A DNA stretch of 64,000 bases, taken from positions 1,178,001 to 1,242,000 of the forward strand of contig NZ_AQXW01000004.1 in assembly GCF_000376825.1 (NCBI RefSeq), read 5' to 3'. The stretch comes from Demetria terragena DSM 11295. GTDB taxonomy: Bacteria > Actinomycetota > Actinomycetes > Actinomycetales > Dermatophilaceae. The translations under genes were made by a program, and so were the position numbers. The notes below the pieces were generated by a model. It was not told the DNA's origin and ran no database searches. It saw only the letters and a list, made by a program, of their open reading frames with translations. This document shows positions 1 to 8,809 of the stretch, one piece after another; position 1 is the stretch's first letter; every line of letters starts with the position of its first letter.

Positions 1-1386
1 CGCCTCAAGGCCCGGGTTCATTGCTGAGCGGCGGGTCGCGGCGATGTAGAGGTTGGGTAGCGGTTGGTAGGGCGCGGTTGGCGCGTCTGAGCCCAGCGTG
101 ATGGTCGCGCCCGCCGAGACCAACTCCGCCCATGGATAGCCGCGGCTCACCCGCTCATCACCCAGTCTTTCTCGCCAGTTCTCCTGGATCGCTGGATCGC
201 TGTGCACCGGTTGAATCGAGGCGATCACACCGAGCCGGGCAATTCGCTCGACGTTCTCGGGCGTGACCGTCTCCAAGTGCTCGAGCCGGTCACGACGGCA
301 CGCACCCGCTCCGCCGCCTGCCTGCTCTAAACCCTCCAGCACATCGAGTGCCACGTCAGATGCCTCATCACCAATCGCGTGGATTGCGATCTGCAAGTCG
401 GCCCGGTGAGCCGCCTCGATCACCGGCGTCAGCGAGGCCCGATCCCAGATGGGTGCCGGATGACGGCCATCGGCAAAGGGCGCCTTCATTGCCGCCGTAC
501 AACTATCGATCACCCCGTCGGTCTTGACCTTGATCCCGAGCACCCGCAGCCGCGGGTGGTCAATCCGAAGAGCGTGTTGGCGTGCGATGTCGACCTGAGC
601 CAGGTCAGCCCTTTCGTCGCCCGTGCGATGCACCAGCCAGTGGCCACTGACCCGAATGGGTAGTGCGTCCTTGGCCAAAAGTCGCTCGAGCGCGCTCAAA
701 CTCGTCTCATCCAGCCCCATGTCGACGACACCGGTCACCCCAGCGGCGGTGTATGCGTCAAGTGCCGCAGCCATGGCAGCCTCATGATCGGCTTCGGTCA
801 TCGATGTCTCGAGCGATCGCCGCATCAACGTCTGCATCGCGCCTTCGATCAGCAGCCCGGTCGCGTGGCCGGATTGATCGCGTTCGATGGTGCCATCGAC
901 CGGGTCCGGGGTCTCATCGTCGATGCCGAGCTCAGCGAGCGCGGCGGTGTTGAGCCAGGCGGAGTGTTGATCGTTGGCCGAGAGGTATACCGGACGGTCA
1001 GGAAGTACCTCGTCGAGCAGTTCCCGGATGGGTGCTCTCCCCCCGAGCGCGGTGTAGAGCCACCCGTTACCGCATATACGCGCAGCGTTTGGGTTCTTCT
1101 GTCCCGCGGCCCGAACCCGGCTTTGAATGTCGGCAAGGTCTCGGGCATCCACGAGCGCGACCTCGGTCAGGGACCGGCCCAGATAGATCAGGTGGGTGTG
1201 GGCATCGATGATTCCGGGCAACACGACCGCACCGGCTAGGTCAACGACCTCATCGCCCGGCTGTGGTGGAGAATCCCCGTCCCCGACGTGCGCAAGTCGC
1301 CCGTCTTTGCCGACGACAAGCGTTGTGGCCCAAGGGTTTTCTGGATCTGCGGTGAAAATTCGGCCGCGGACGTAGCGGACGGTCAT
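1..1386 (-). CDS. YtcJ-like amidohydrolase, 3' end beyond window
   Basis: Metal-dependent hydrolase of the amidohydrolase-3 (YtcJ) family, expected to hydrolyse an amide or related C-N bond in the cytoplasm. Reading in from the ATG at 1386, the N-terminal beta domain is followed by the metal-binding HTH in PGIIDAHTHL (about residue 60), a later IAIHAIGDEA segment and HLETVTPENV, as expected for the family. The C-terminus runs off the left edge. Its ATG overlaps the stop of the upstream NCS1 permease (ATGA), so the two are translationally coupled and the permease probably imports its substrate. The substrate is unknown. Confidence 0.85.
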   Translation of the reverse strand, partial: MTVRYVRGRIFTADPENPWATTLVVGKDGRLAHVGDGDSPPQPGDEVVDLAGAVVLPGIIDAHTHLIYLGRSLTEVALVDARDLADIQSRVRAAGQKNPNAARICGNGWLYTALGGRAPIRELLDEVLPDRPVYLSANDQHSAWLNTAALAELGIDDETPDPVDGTIERDQSGHATGLLIEGAMQTLMRRSLETSMTEADHEAAMAAALDAYTAAGVTGVVDMGLDETSLSALERLLAKDALPIRVSGHWLVHRTGDERADLAQVDIARQHALRIDHPRLRVLGIKVKTDGVIDSCTAAMKAPFADGRHPAPIWDRASLTPVIEAAHRADLQIAIHAIGDEASDVALDVLEGLEQAGGGAGACRRDRLEHLETVTPENVERIARLGVIASIQPVHSDPAIQENWRERLGDERVSRGYPWAELVSAGATITLGSDAPTAPYQPLPNLYIAATRRSAMNPGLEA

Positions 1387-2807
1387 ACCGAGATTCCTTC
1401 TTCTTCGAGATCGGCTGGTCTGGACGCGTCCAACGGCATTCCGTAGAGCCAACGCGTGAGGCCGAAGTAGATTCCCGCCGACCCGAGGATCCCCACCGCC
1501 AGCGAAAGGTCTACGCCGCCGAGGGCCTGCGCGATCGGCCCGGTGTAGACCGGAGTCGACGCGCACAAAAGAGCCAACCCGCCAGGCACCAGAATCGCTA
1601 TTGCACCCGCAATATTGACTCCCCCGGAGTACCAGAAGGCAGACCGACGACCGACAACGCTGAGCGCGTCACCGTCATACCTGTTGTGCCGCATCAGGAT
1701 GTCGATGGAATAGACGGTCATGATTGGCCCCACGAGGACGACCAGCAGCGACATCATGCTGCCGACTGTCTCCAGGAAGTTCCCGATGAGCAGTGCGTAC
1801 GTCGTCATCGAGACCGCGCAAGCGGCGGAGATCAGGACCGCCACCGGACGCGAGGTCGGGACGCCAACGCTTTGCAGGGCGAGCCCCGCGCTGTAGGTCG
1901 TCAGGGCATTGTTGGACAGTGTTGAGGCGATGACGCCCATGAGGAAGAGCACCAAGAGCGCCGAGGGCACGATCGTGCTCAGACCAGCCTGCGGGTCCCC
2001 CATATCGACCACCGTCGCACCGAGCGCGCCCGCGCTCACCAACACCACGCTGGGGATGAAGCTCCCCCATGCGGTCCAGAACGCCACGGCACGCGGGTTC
2101 ACCGACCGGGGAAGATAGCGCGCAAAGTCTGAGCTGTTCGTATACGACATCGGGCTCGACGCCACGAGCGTGAGTCCGGCGGTGAGTGCCGCCCAGAGCG
2201 CAGTGCCTTCAAGCGGCTCTGGCTGGCTGAAACCGAAGTCGCTGTTGAGAGCGATAATCGCGACCACCACGGCAAAGACTGCGGAAAGCACTGTCGAGAG
2301 CACCGGATAAAGACGCAGGATCGTGCCTTGGCCGTAGACCGAGATCAGGGTGGTCGCTCCGGCAACGGCAAGGATGACGACGATCTTCACCGGGTTCGAT
2401 GTTTCAACACCCATCCGCTCCACCAGGCTGAAGCCCACGGTCGAGGCGGCTGCCCAGTTCAGCGCGATGTAGCAGACCGACACGAACCAGCCATTCAGCG
2501 CGATGGCGATCCTGTTGCCGCGGATGCCGTACATCGCACGGCTCACTACCTGACTGGACGTCCCTGATGGTGGCCCGCTGACGGCTACGACACCACAGAA
2601 TCCAGAGAAGAGACTGCCGACCACGCTGACCAGCAACGCCTGCCACAGTTCGAGTCCCAGGACAATCAAGGTCGCGCCCACCACAATGGAGAGATAGTTG
2701 ACGTTCGGTGCCACCCATACAGCGAAGAGCGATCGAGGCTCGCCACCGCGCTCCGCGTCGGGGATGATGTCGATTCCGTGTTGCTCGATACCTGCTTGCT
2801 GGGTCAT
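1383..2807 (-). CDS. NCS1-family nucleobase/allantoin-type permease
   Basis: A 474-residue integral membrane protein of the NCS1 (purine-cytosine permease) family, a cation-coupled importer of nucleobases, hydantoins or related N-heterocycles. It has a cytoplasmic N-tail and about 12 hydrophobic segments. TM1 carries the family-like WVAPNVNYLSIVVGA stretch, followed by GFCGVVAVSGPPSGTSSQVV and RAMYGIRGN. It is the first gene of a two-gene operon with the amidohydrolase (4-bp overlap), suggesting uptake and hydrolysis of one substrate. It diverges from a LacI-type regulator, and a palindrome lies between them. The family call is firm; the substrate is open. Confidence 0.88.
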   Translation of the reverse strand: MTQQAGIEQHGIDIIPDAERGGEPRSLFAVWVAPNVNYLSIVVGATLIVLGLELWQALLVSVVGSLFSGFCGVVAVSGPPSGTSSQVVSRAMYGIRGNRIAIALNGWFVSVCYIALNWAAASTVGFSLVERMGVETSNPVKIVVILAVAGATTLISVYGQGTILRLYPVLSTVLSAVFAVVVAIIALNSDFGFSQPEPLEGTALWAALTAGLTLVASSPMSYTNSSDFARYLPRSVNPRAVAFWTAWGSFIPSVVLVSAGALGATVVDMGDPQAGLSTIVPSALLVLFLMGVIASTLSNNALTTYSAGLALQSVGVPTSRPVAVLISAACAVSMTTYALLIGNFLETVGSMMSLLVVLVGPIMTVYSIDILMRHNRYDGDALSVVGRRSAFWYSGGVNIAGAIAILVPGGLALLCASTPVYTGPIAQALGGVDLSLAVGILGSAGIYFGLTRWLYGMPLDASRPADLEEEGISV

Positions 2808-2898
2808 GGGCCCGTCCTTGTCCGCCGGCGATAGCGTCGGCGTCGGTTACGTTCCCAGACCGGCGCGCGGCGTTGGGCGTTTTCTTGAGCAGACAGGA

Positions 2899-2912
2899 CC
2901 AAACTTGTTTGG
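2899..2912. promoter_or_regulatory. Palindrome CCAAAC-TT-GTTTGG, probable LacI-type operator
   Basis: A 14-bp dyad with perfect 6-bp arms lies in the 123-bp gap between the divergent permease and LacI-family genes, 18 bp upstream of the regulator's GTG. Position and symmetry fit a LacI/GalR-type operator controlling both directions. The binding assignment is inference. Confidence 0.6.
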
Positions 2913-2930
2913 CTCGTCCATGATGGGTCG

Positions 2931-3959
2931 GTGAGTCGACGAGCCACGATCCACGACGTCGCAACGCAGGCGAGCGTGTCCGTGACGACGGTGTCACACG
3001 CCTTCTCGGGCCGAGGGTCGGTCGCGGCTGCCACCAGGCGTCGTGTCTTTGAGGTGGCCGAACGCCTCGGGTACCGCCCCGACGTCCTCGTACGTGCGGC
3101 CCAAGGCGAACGCCTTCCAATCGTCTCCCTCGTCGTTCGAGGGCTACCCGGTCTGCGAGAGGCTGGCGACGGACTTGACTACTTCATCCGGTTCTCCGGC
3201 GCTGCGGCGATGACCAGCCTTGAGACGGGTTACGCACTGATGTTGGTCGCCGATCCCTCTGGACCGCACGCCTCCGGCTCGACGCTGGCCACCGATGCCT
3301 TCCTGGTGACCGAGCCCGTCGAGGACGACCCGCTAATCACGTTGCTTGAGGGCAGCGGCATTCCCTATCTCACGGTCGGTCGCGTCCCTGGTGGTGCCGC
3401 ACGGGCGCCGTACGTCGATATCGAGACGCCTCGCCTCACCCGACTTGGCCTCGATCACCTGGTCGAACGCGGCGCTCGACGCGTCGCCATCGTGGTGGGC
3501 ACCGCACGCAACGAGTGGAATCTGCAAACCATCCGCACCTACACCCAGTGGGCCCGCGAGCGCGGACAGGAGGTCATTGTCGAGGCCCGACGTGCGTACG
3601 GCGGCGAACGCAGCGGGCTCACAGCGGGCAAGGCCCTAATGGCACGCGCTGACCCGCCCGATGCGATCTACGCGCTGCAAGGGCCACACGCGGTCGGGGT
3701 ACTCCGACACCTTCGTGAGCGTCGCATTCGGGTGCCCGAGCGAGTTCAGGTGGTCGCGGGCGTGGAATGCGCTCCCGTACGCGATGCGCACATCCCGATC
3801 ACGACCATTGATCTCGAGCCGGAAGTTCTCGCCGAGCGCGCCATCGCGGCCCTTCTAGCCCACCTTCGCGGGACACCCATGCCAGTGCACCGCCCTGGCG
3901 TAGGTGTGCTGGTTCAGCGCGATAGCTCGAGGAGTCTCGACGACGACGTCTCGGCTTAG
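2931..3959 (+). CDS. LacI-family transcriptional regulator
   Basis: A 342-residue LacI/GalR repressor. The N-terminal helix-turn-helix is clear (ATIHDVATQASVSVTTVSHAF, roughly residues 5-25, then the RLGYRPD hinge-proximal motif), followed by a periplasmic-binding-protein-like effector domain. The GTG start gives the normal LacI N-terminus (VSRRATIHDVA). It diverges from the NCS1 permease/amidohydrolase pair and very probably regulates it, with the transported compound or its product as effector. Its stop overlaps by 4 bp the stop of the convergent GNAT gene. Confidence 0.9.
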   Translation: MSRRATIHDVATQASVSVTTVSHAFSGRGSVAAATRRRVFEVAERLGYRPDVLVRAAQGERLPIVSLVVRGLPGLREAGDGLDYFIRFSGAAAMTSLETGYALMLVADPSGPHASGSTLATDAFLVTEPVEDDPLITLLEGSGIPYLTVGRVPGGAARAPYVDIETPRLTRLGLDHLVERGARRVAIVVGTARNEWNLQTIRTYTQWARERGQEVIVEARRAYGGERSGLTAGKALMARADPPDAIYALQGPHAVGVLRHLRERRIRVPERVQVVAGVECAPVRDAHIPITTIDLEPEVLAERAIAALLAHLRGTPMPVHRPGVGVLVQRDSSRSLDDDVSA

Positions 3960-4744
3960 GGCTCGCGGCTCCAGAAGTACGGCGTCGTGGTCGACACCTT
4001 GACGAGGCCCGATTGCTCCAAAATGGGCCGGGAGAATTCGGTGGAGTCGCTGTTGATCAGCGTCTTGCCAGCGGCAAGTGCCGATCGTGCCCGTGCGGCC
4101 GTCAGCGCCCGGTAGATTCCCTGACCCCTCCACGCCGGCAAGGACGCACCTCCCCAGATTCCGGCGAAGCATGTTCCTTCAACCGGCTCCAGGCGGCCGG
4201 CACAGACCATTTGCCCGTTTGCCTCCGCTACCCAAAGCTCAATGGAGGGATCCTGCTCAAGCTGCATCAGGAGTTCGTCGGCGAGCGAGGGTCCCCCGAA
4301 GACTGAACTCAGCATCTCCTCCATCTCCCGAACATCGCGCTCCTGGTGGATCCTCCGGAGAGTCACCCCATCCGGCAGCGGAACGTCGACGGCCAACTGG
4401 TGCGCCTCACCGATCATGATCGACTCCGGCTCGTCAGCCAGGAATCCGGCGGTGGTCAGCGCGTTCTCCAGGCCAGGCGCGTGGTCGTGCCCTCGAGTCT
4501 TCCATTCGACTCTGTTGAGCGAGGCATCGTCAGCACAGTGCTTGACCGCGGCGGCGACCAGATCCGCGACTTGCGCGCGGTCAGCGCCGCCGAGATCGCG
4601 ATACGTGATGCGACCACGCCCATTCAGATAGGTCGCCAGCCGCAATGGGCCAATCGTGGTCATTGACAGGGCGCTGGGCGACTCTGCGGCCACCGTGCGC
4701 AATTGCTGGTCGTACGCCGCCAACAGGTCACCGGGGTTCATCAC
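3956..4744 (-). CDS. GNAT-family N-acetyltransferase
   Basis: A 262-residue acetyl-CoA-dependent acyltransferase. The GNAT fold lies in the C-terminal half: ELWVAEANGQMVCAGRLEP (beta strand 4) and the acetyl-CoA pyrophosphate loop in LPAWRGQGIYRALTAARARS (about residues 190-210). The N-terminal ~110 residues show no motif I recognise. It is convergent with the LacI gene and otherwise monocistronic. The acceptor substrate is unknown. Confidence 0.75.
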   Translation of the reverse strand: MMNPGDLLAAYDQQLRTVAAESPSALSMTTIGPLRLATYLNGRGRITYRDLGGADRAQVADLVAAAVKHCADDASLNRVEWKTRGHDHAPGLENALTTAGFLADEPESIMIGEAHQLAVDVPLPDGVTLRRIHQERDVREMEEMLSSVFGGPSLADELLMQLEQDPSIELWVAEANGQMVCAGRLEPVEGTCFAGIWGGASLPAWRGQGIYRALTAARARSALAAGKTLINSDSTEFSRPILEQSGLVKVSTTTPYFWSREP

Positions 4745-4853
4745 AAGGCGCAGCCTGGCTCACCGATATGTCGTGTGTCCAGCCGAATTGGCTTCCTGCG
4801 GCTAGAAATTGCTGCGCTGATGAGATCGCGCGACGGGTGGGGAGACATCCTGC

Positions 4854-5219
4854 TTAACGACGCGCACGCGAACCTCGGGCGCGAGCACACTCCAGGCACC
4901 AGGACGTCGTGGGTCGGGCGAGGAGCCGCGCCGGGTCGATGGCCTCGCCACAGGCGGCACAGTGTGCGTACTCGCCTCGGCTTAGTCGACCCATCGCGTC
5001 GTCAATCGCCTCTAGTTGCAAGCGAGCTGCCGAAGCAAGGGCGGCCACTTGCGCGCGCGAGGCTGCGATCGTGGTGCCTTCGGTGTCATGCTCGTCATCA
5101 AGATTGCTGTCCCGAGCTGACTCGACGATGTCAGCGAACGAGGCATCAAGGCCGCGTAGCCGCTCGATCGCCTCGGCGCGCTTTGCCTCCAACGCCTGAA
5201 GAGCTGCGTCGGTATCCAT
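4854..5219 (-). CDS. DksA/TraR-type C4 zinc finger protein
   Basis: A 121-residue protein with an N-terminal helical region (residues 1-80) and a C-terminal zinc finger, CAAC at 87-90 and CLEC at 108-111, separated by 17 residues. This is the layout of the DksA/TraR family, which bind in the secondary channel of RNA polymerase. Small actinobacterial members are common and mostly uncharacterised. It stands 4 bp downstream of the hydro-lyase gene stop on the same strand, but no functional link is evident. Confidence 0.85.
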   Translation of the reverse strand: MDTDAALQALEAKRAEAIERLRGLDASFADIVESARDSNLDDEHDTEGTTIAASRAQVAALASAARLQLEAIDDAMGRLSRGEYAHCAACGEAIDPARLLARPTTSWCLECARARGSRARR

Positions 5220-5223
5220 GGCC

Positions 5224-6030
5224 TCAGTGTGGCTCGACTGATGAAGGCGTGGTCGCGATACCGGTCACGAACATGTGCCCTGGCGCATGCGTGATCATCA
5301 ACTCAGGTCGCGCCTCAAGAGCCACGGCTTGCGGAGTCACCCCACACGCCCAGAAAACAGGGATGTCACCAGGCTCCACCACGGGCGGGTCGCCCCACTC
5401 TGGATGGTTCACGTCTGCAATTCCGAGCGCTTCAGGTGAGCCAATGCTGATCGGCGCTCCATGTACGTCGGGGCGAGTCGCCGACACGGTCACGGCACGG
5501 GACACCAGGTCGGCCGGGATCGACCGCATCGACACCACGAGCGGACCGTCGAAGCGGCCTGCCGGTATGCACCGTTGGTTCGTGCGATACATCGGCACGT
5601 TCCGGCCAGCCTCGAGGTGGCGCACCGGTACTCCGGCCTCAAGCAGTCCGTGCTCGAAGGTGAAGCTGCATCCAATGAGGAATGAGACGAGGTCGTCGCG
5701 CCACACGTCGAGCAGGTCGGTCGGCTCAGCTACCAACTCGCCGCCACGGTAGACCCGGTAACGGGGAAGGTCCGTGCGCAGATCTGCGCCAGGCGACGTC
5801 AGGTGCGGCACGGGGTCACCGACATCGGTCACCTCAACAATCGGGCACGGCTTCGGATTGCGCTGACAGAACCGCAGGAAGTCAAACGCATCCGCCCGAG
5901 GCAGGATCGCAAGATTGGCCTGAACGTACCCGGGCGCCAAACCCGTTGTTGGTCCTGTGAATTCGCCAGTACGGCATCTTTGCCAGACCGCACTGGCGAC
6001 GTCAGTTGAACCCATGCTCAGTGTCCTCAC
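5224..6030 (-). CDS. DUF1445 putative hydro-lyase (D-glutamate cyclase-like)
   Basis: A 268-residue member of the DUF1445/YcsI family, annotated as putative hydro-lyases and related to the lyase half of mitochondrial D-glutamate cyclase. Family features seen include [13 protein letters not shown] near residue 33, a [13 protein letters not shown] stretch near 117-129, [13 protein letters not shown], and the C-terminal [12 protein letters not shown] with [11 protein letters not shown]. Starts at 6030 (MRTLSMGST) or 6015 (MGST) are both possible. It lies 12 bp downstream of the Fe-type alcohol dehydrogenase, probably in one operon, suggesting a hydroxy- or oxo-acid pathway. Confidence 0.85.
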   Translation of the reverse strand: MRTLSMGSTDVASAVWQRCRTGEFTGPTTGLAPGYVQANLAILPRADAFDFLRFCQRNPKPCPIVEVTDVGDPVPHLTSPGADLRTDLPRYRVYRGGELVAEPTDLLDVWRDDLVSFLIGCSFTFEHGLLEAGVPVRHLEAGRNVPMYRTNQRCIPAGRFDGPLVVSMRSIPADLVSRAVTVSATRPDVHGAPISIGSPEALGIADVNHPEWGDPPVVEPGDIPVFWACGVTPQAVALEARPELMITHAPGHMFVTGIATTPSSVEPH

Positions 6031-6042
6031 TCCAGCAGGCGG

Positions 6043-7200
6043 CTAGCCGAAGATGGCGGTGTAGATCGATACGATCTCCTCGGCGCTCGGCACTCGTGGA
6101 TTGTTTCCCGGCGAACCAGAAGCGAGCGCCTGCTCGGCCATCAGCGGGAGACGTTCGGTCCAGACCTGGCGATCGATGCCGTACGCCAGCGGCGTGGGCA
6201 CCTCGAGGTCGACGTTGAGGGTACGCAGTTCGGCCACCAAAGCCTCGGCTGCGTGCTCGTCTGGTTCCGCGTCGGTGGCACATCCATAGGCTCGGGCACA
6301 GTCCGCATAGCGGCTGGTCGCCATCTCGAGCGAGAACTCTGTGACGGCCGGAAACAGCATGGCGTTGGATAGCCCGTGGGCAACGTGGAAGTGGCCGCCA
6401 ATCGGTCGACTCATTCCGTGCACGAGCGCAACACTGGAGTTGGAGAAGGCGATTCCCGCTTGAGTAGCCGCGAGCATCATGGCTTCGCGTGCATCGCGGT
6501 TGGTCCCGTCGGCATAGACCGTGCGCAAGTTCTTACCGATCGCGTGGATCCCTTGCAGTGCCATCCCCGAAGCAAACGGGTTGGCCTTGCGCGAGACGTA
6601 GGCCTCCACTGCGTGGGTCAGCGCGTCAATACCAGTGTCAGCGCTCAACCGTGCCGGCATCGACACCGTGAGCTCGAAATCGACAACCGCCCCAATGGGC
6701 AAGAATGCCGGGCCAGCGCACAACATTTTCTCGTCGGTAGCGCTCTCGGTGATGATGGAGAACTGGGTGGCCTCAGAACCACTACCCGCTGTGGTCGGCA
6801 CCGCGACAACAGGAAGGGCCGGGCCGATATTAACTGTTGGCGCCTTGTAGTCACGCATGCTTCCACCCTGAACTGCCAGCAGTGCCAAGGCTTTTGCCGT
6901 GTCCATCGGACTGCCCCCACCGATGCCGACCACGAGGTCGGCGCGATGCGCATGCACCGCGTCGACGCCAGCATCCAGAGAGTCCGTCGTCGGGTCGGGC
7001 ACAGTTCTGTCAAAAACCGCGACCTCAAACCCCGCCGCGACCAAGCTCTCGGACACCTTCGCGATCAGTCCAGTCGAGACGAGGTAGGCGTCGGTCACGA
7101 TGAGCGGACGGGCGGCGCCGAGGGTCGTGAGAAGCTCTGGCAGTTCAGCCGTCGCTCCTCCACCGACCCGGAGATGGCGCGACAGGGTGATTGTGCTCAT
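6043..7200 (-). CDS. Iron-containing (group III) alcohol dehydrogenase
   Basis: A 385-residue NAD(P)-dependent alcohol dehydrogenase of the Fe-ADH family. The nucleotide-binding GGGSPMDTAKALA (about 95-107) and TAGSGSEAT (about 142) are present. Metal ligands include His in ALTHAVEAY and in the HGMSRPIGGHFHVAHGLSNA stretch. The length is typical. It is followed after 12 bp by the DUF1445 hydro-lyase, forming a two-gene unit that probably oxidises or reduces a short hydroxy compound. A strong hairpin separates it from the SDR gene upstream. Confidence 0.9.
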   Translation of the reverse strand: MSTITLSRHLRVGGGATAELPELLTTLGAARPLIVTDAYLVSTGLIAKVSESLVAAGFEVAVFDRTVPDPTTDSLDAGVDAVHAHRADLVVGIGGGSPMDTAKALALLAVQGGSMRDYKAPTVNIGPALPVVAVPTTAGSGSEATQFSIITESATDEKMLCAGPAFLPIGAVVDFELTVSMPARLSADTGIDALTHAVEAYVSRKANPFASGMALQGIHAIGKNLRTVYADGTNRDAREAMMLAATQAGIAFSNSSVALVHGMSRPIGGHFHVAHGLSNAMLFPAVTEFSLEMATSRYADCARAYGCATDAEPDEHAAEALVAELRTLNVDLEVPTPLAYGIDRQVWTERLPLMAEQALASGSPGNNPRVPSAEEIVSIYTAIFG

Positions 7201-7241
7201 CTGGACTCCTCAGACGGACCGAAAGGCTCGTCACGAAGTAT

Positions 7242-7272
7242 GTCCCACCACCGCGGGCCGCGGTGGTGGGAC
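7242..7272. terminator. 14-bp perfect hairpin, probable terminator after the SDR gene
   Basis: Perfect inverted arms GTCCCACCACCGCG and CGCGGTGGTGGGAC flank a 3-nt loop in the gap between the SDR stop (7302) and the Fe-ADH start (7200). It is GC-rich and lacks an obvious T-tract, as is common in actinobacteria. It most likely ends the SDR transcript. Confidence 0.7.
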
Positions 7273-7301
7273 CAGCAACCTCGTCGCCCGCCGCAGAAAA
7301 G

Positions 7302-8057
7302 TCAGCGGGTGGTGTAGCCGCCATTAGCGAAGATCGTCTGACCGGTGACCCACCAGCCCTCGGACGCCAGGAACCGGACGATGGGAGCGATGTCTTCGAT
7401 CTGGGTGAGTTGGTTTCCCATTCCCTGCGACTTGTGGAATTCAACGCGCTCGGGCGTCTCCTGGCCATAGAAGAACGGCGTGTCCATAGGACCAGGAGCC
7501 ACCGCAGTGACCGAGATCCCACGGTCGGCAAACTCCTTGGCGGCCGCCCGGGTGAAGTGCTCCACCGGCGACTTGCCGCCCGCGTACGTGGAGTAGCCAT
7601 CGGTGAATGCGCCCAGCAGTGCCGTCACGATCGTGATGATCTTTCCGCCGTCAGCGAGGTTCTTTCCGGCCTCCTGGATGAAGAAGTACGCGGCCTTGGA
7701 GTTGATGTCGAACATCGAGTCGTACTCGTCTTCGGTGGTCTCCAGAATCGGCTTGCGCAGCACCTTGCCTGCCGTGTTGACCGCGATATCAATCGTGCCG
7801 ATCGCTGCCGCGGCGTCGGCGAACACGCGGGCAACAGTGGCAGGAACCGTGAGGTCACCTTGAAGAATCACACCTGTGCCGCCAGCGGCCTGGACCGCCG
7901 CCAGCGTCTCCTGCGCGGCGGGCTCGCTGGACTCAGAGTTGTAATGGATCGCGACATTGGCCCCCGCTTCTGCCGCCTGGCGCGCGATGAGCCCGCCGAG
8001 GTTCTTTGCGCCGCCCGCGATGAGGACGTTCTTTCCGTTGAGCGTGTGCTCAGACAT
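7302..8057 (-). CDS. SDR-family oxidoreductase
   Basis: A 251-residue classical short-chain dehydrogenase/reductase. It has the NAD(P)-binding GGAKNLGG near residue 16, NTAGK in place of NNAG, and active-site YSTYAGGKS, giving the YxxxK pair (YAGGK). The C-terminal GWWVTGQTIFANGGY is typical of SDRs. The ATG at 8057 is chosen because AGAGAG precedes it and upstream in-frame sequence enters the divergent promoter. It is divergent from a TetR regulator with shared operator-like repeats, so it is probably that regulator's target. Confidence 0.88.
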   Translation of the reverse strand: MSEHTLNGKNVLIAGGAKNLGGLIARQAAEAGANVAIHYNSESSEPAAQETLAAVQAAGGTGVILQGDLTVPATVARVFADAAAAIGTIDIAVNTAGKVLRKPILETTEDEYDSMFDINSKAAYFFIQEAGKNLADGGKIITIVTALLGAFTDGYSTYAGGKSPVEHFTRAAAKEFADRGISVTAVAPGPMDTPFFYGQETPERVEFHKSQGMGNQLTQIEDIAPIVRFLASEGWWVTGQTIFANGGYTTR

Positions 8058-8078
8058 GAAGCTCTCTTCCGTATCGTC

Positions 8079-8119
8079 GATATGTAGCAATATCTCTACG
8101 CTACATGCGCTAACGTAGC
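8079..8119. promoter_or_regulatory. Overlapping GTAGC/GCTAC inverted repeats between SDR and TetR genes
   Basis: Three alternating elements, GTAGC (8084-8088), GCTAC (8100-8104) and GTAGC (8115-8119), lie at 15-16 bp spacing. ATGTAGC/GCTACAT (8082-8106) and GATAT/ATATC (8079-8094) form additional dyads. They fill the 65-bp divergent promoter, the expected place for a TetR operator. Confidence 0.6.
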
Positions 8120-8122
8120 ATC

Positions 8123-8809
8123 GTGATAGGAGAGCCGACAAGTGATACACGTGAGCGCCTGATCGCGGCCGCGGCTGACCTGATCGCGGCGTCACCGGGT
8201 GAGGACTTCTCCCTGCGCGCAGTCTGCGACGCGGTCGGCGTCAAGATGCCGACGCTCTACCACTTCTTCGGGTCCAAGCAGGGGCTCATCGACGCCGTCG
8301 TCGAGCACGGCTTCGACCTCTATCTCGGCGAAAAAGCCGCCATGGAGACCTCCGGCGACCCCATCCAGGACATCCGGTCCGGGTGGGATGCACACGTGGC
8401 GTTCGGCCTAGCCAATCCGGGTTTCTACACGCTGATGTACGGCAAGATCCAGCCCGGCCATTCCCCCGCAGCCCAGTCTCGCCCGAGTGACATCCTGCGC
8501 GGGTTGACCGCGCGTGCCGCCGACCAGGGTCGCCTCGTGGTGACATCAGAGCAAGCCGCAGCGCACATTCTGGTGACCAACATCGGGGTCACCCTGCGAC
8601 AGATCATCATGGCCTCACCAGATCCAAACCTGTCAGCGGCAGTTCGTGAGGGTGCCATCGCGGCCATCACCGGGACCGATAGGCACTCCGCGGCGCCGGT
8701 GGCGACGGTCATCGAGATGGCGGCGGCCCGCCCCGAGGTCCTGGGCAGCACCCAGACTCAACTCCTGATCGAGTGGCTGAGAACGCTCGAGGCGCGAGAC
8801 AACCGCTAG
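8123..8809 (+). CDS. TetR/AcrR-family regulator
   Basis: A 228-residue TetR-family repressor with GTG start. The N-terminal DNA-binding domain is clear: DTRERLIAAAADLIA, then FSLRAVCDAVGVKMPTLYHF with GSKQGLIDAVV (residues 8-60). The C-terminal ligand domain is all-helical and diverged. It is transcribed divergently from the SDR gene through a 65-bp spacer full of GTAGC repeats, so it probably represses itself and the SDR. Its stop abuts the stop of the convergent MDR oxidoreductase. Confidence 0.9.
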   Translation: MIGEPTSDTRERLIAAAADLIAASPGEDFSLRAVCDAVGVKMPTLYHFFGSKQGLIDAVVEHGFDLYLGEKAAMETSGDPIQDIRSGWDAHVAFGLANPGFYTLMYGKIQPGHSPAAQSRPSDILRGLTARAADQGRLVVTSEQAAAHILVTNIGVTLRQIIMASPDPNLSAAVREGAIAAITGTDRHSAAPVATVIEMAAARPEVLGSTQTQLLIEWLRTLEARDNR

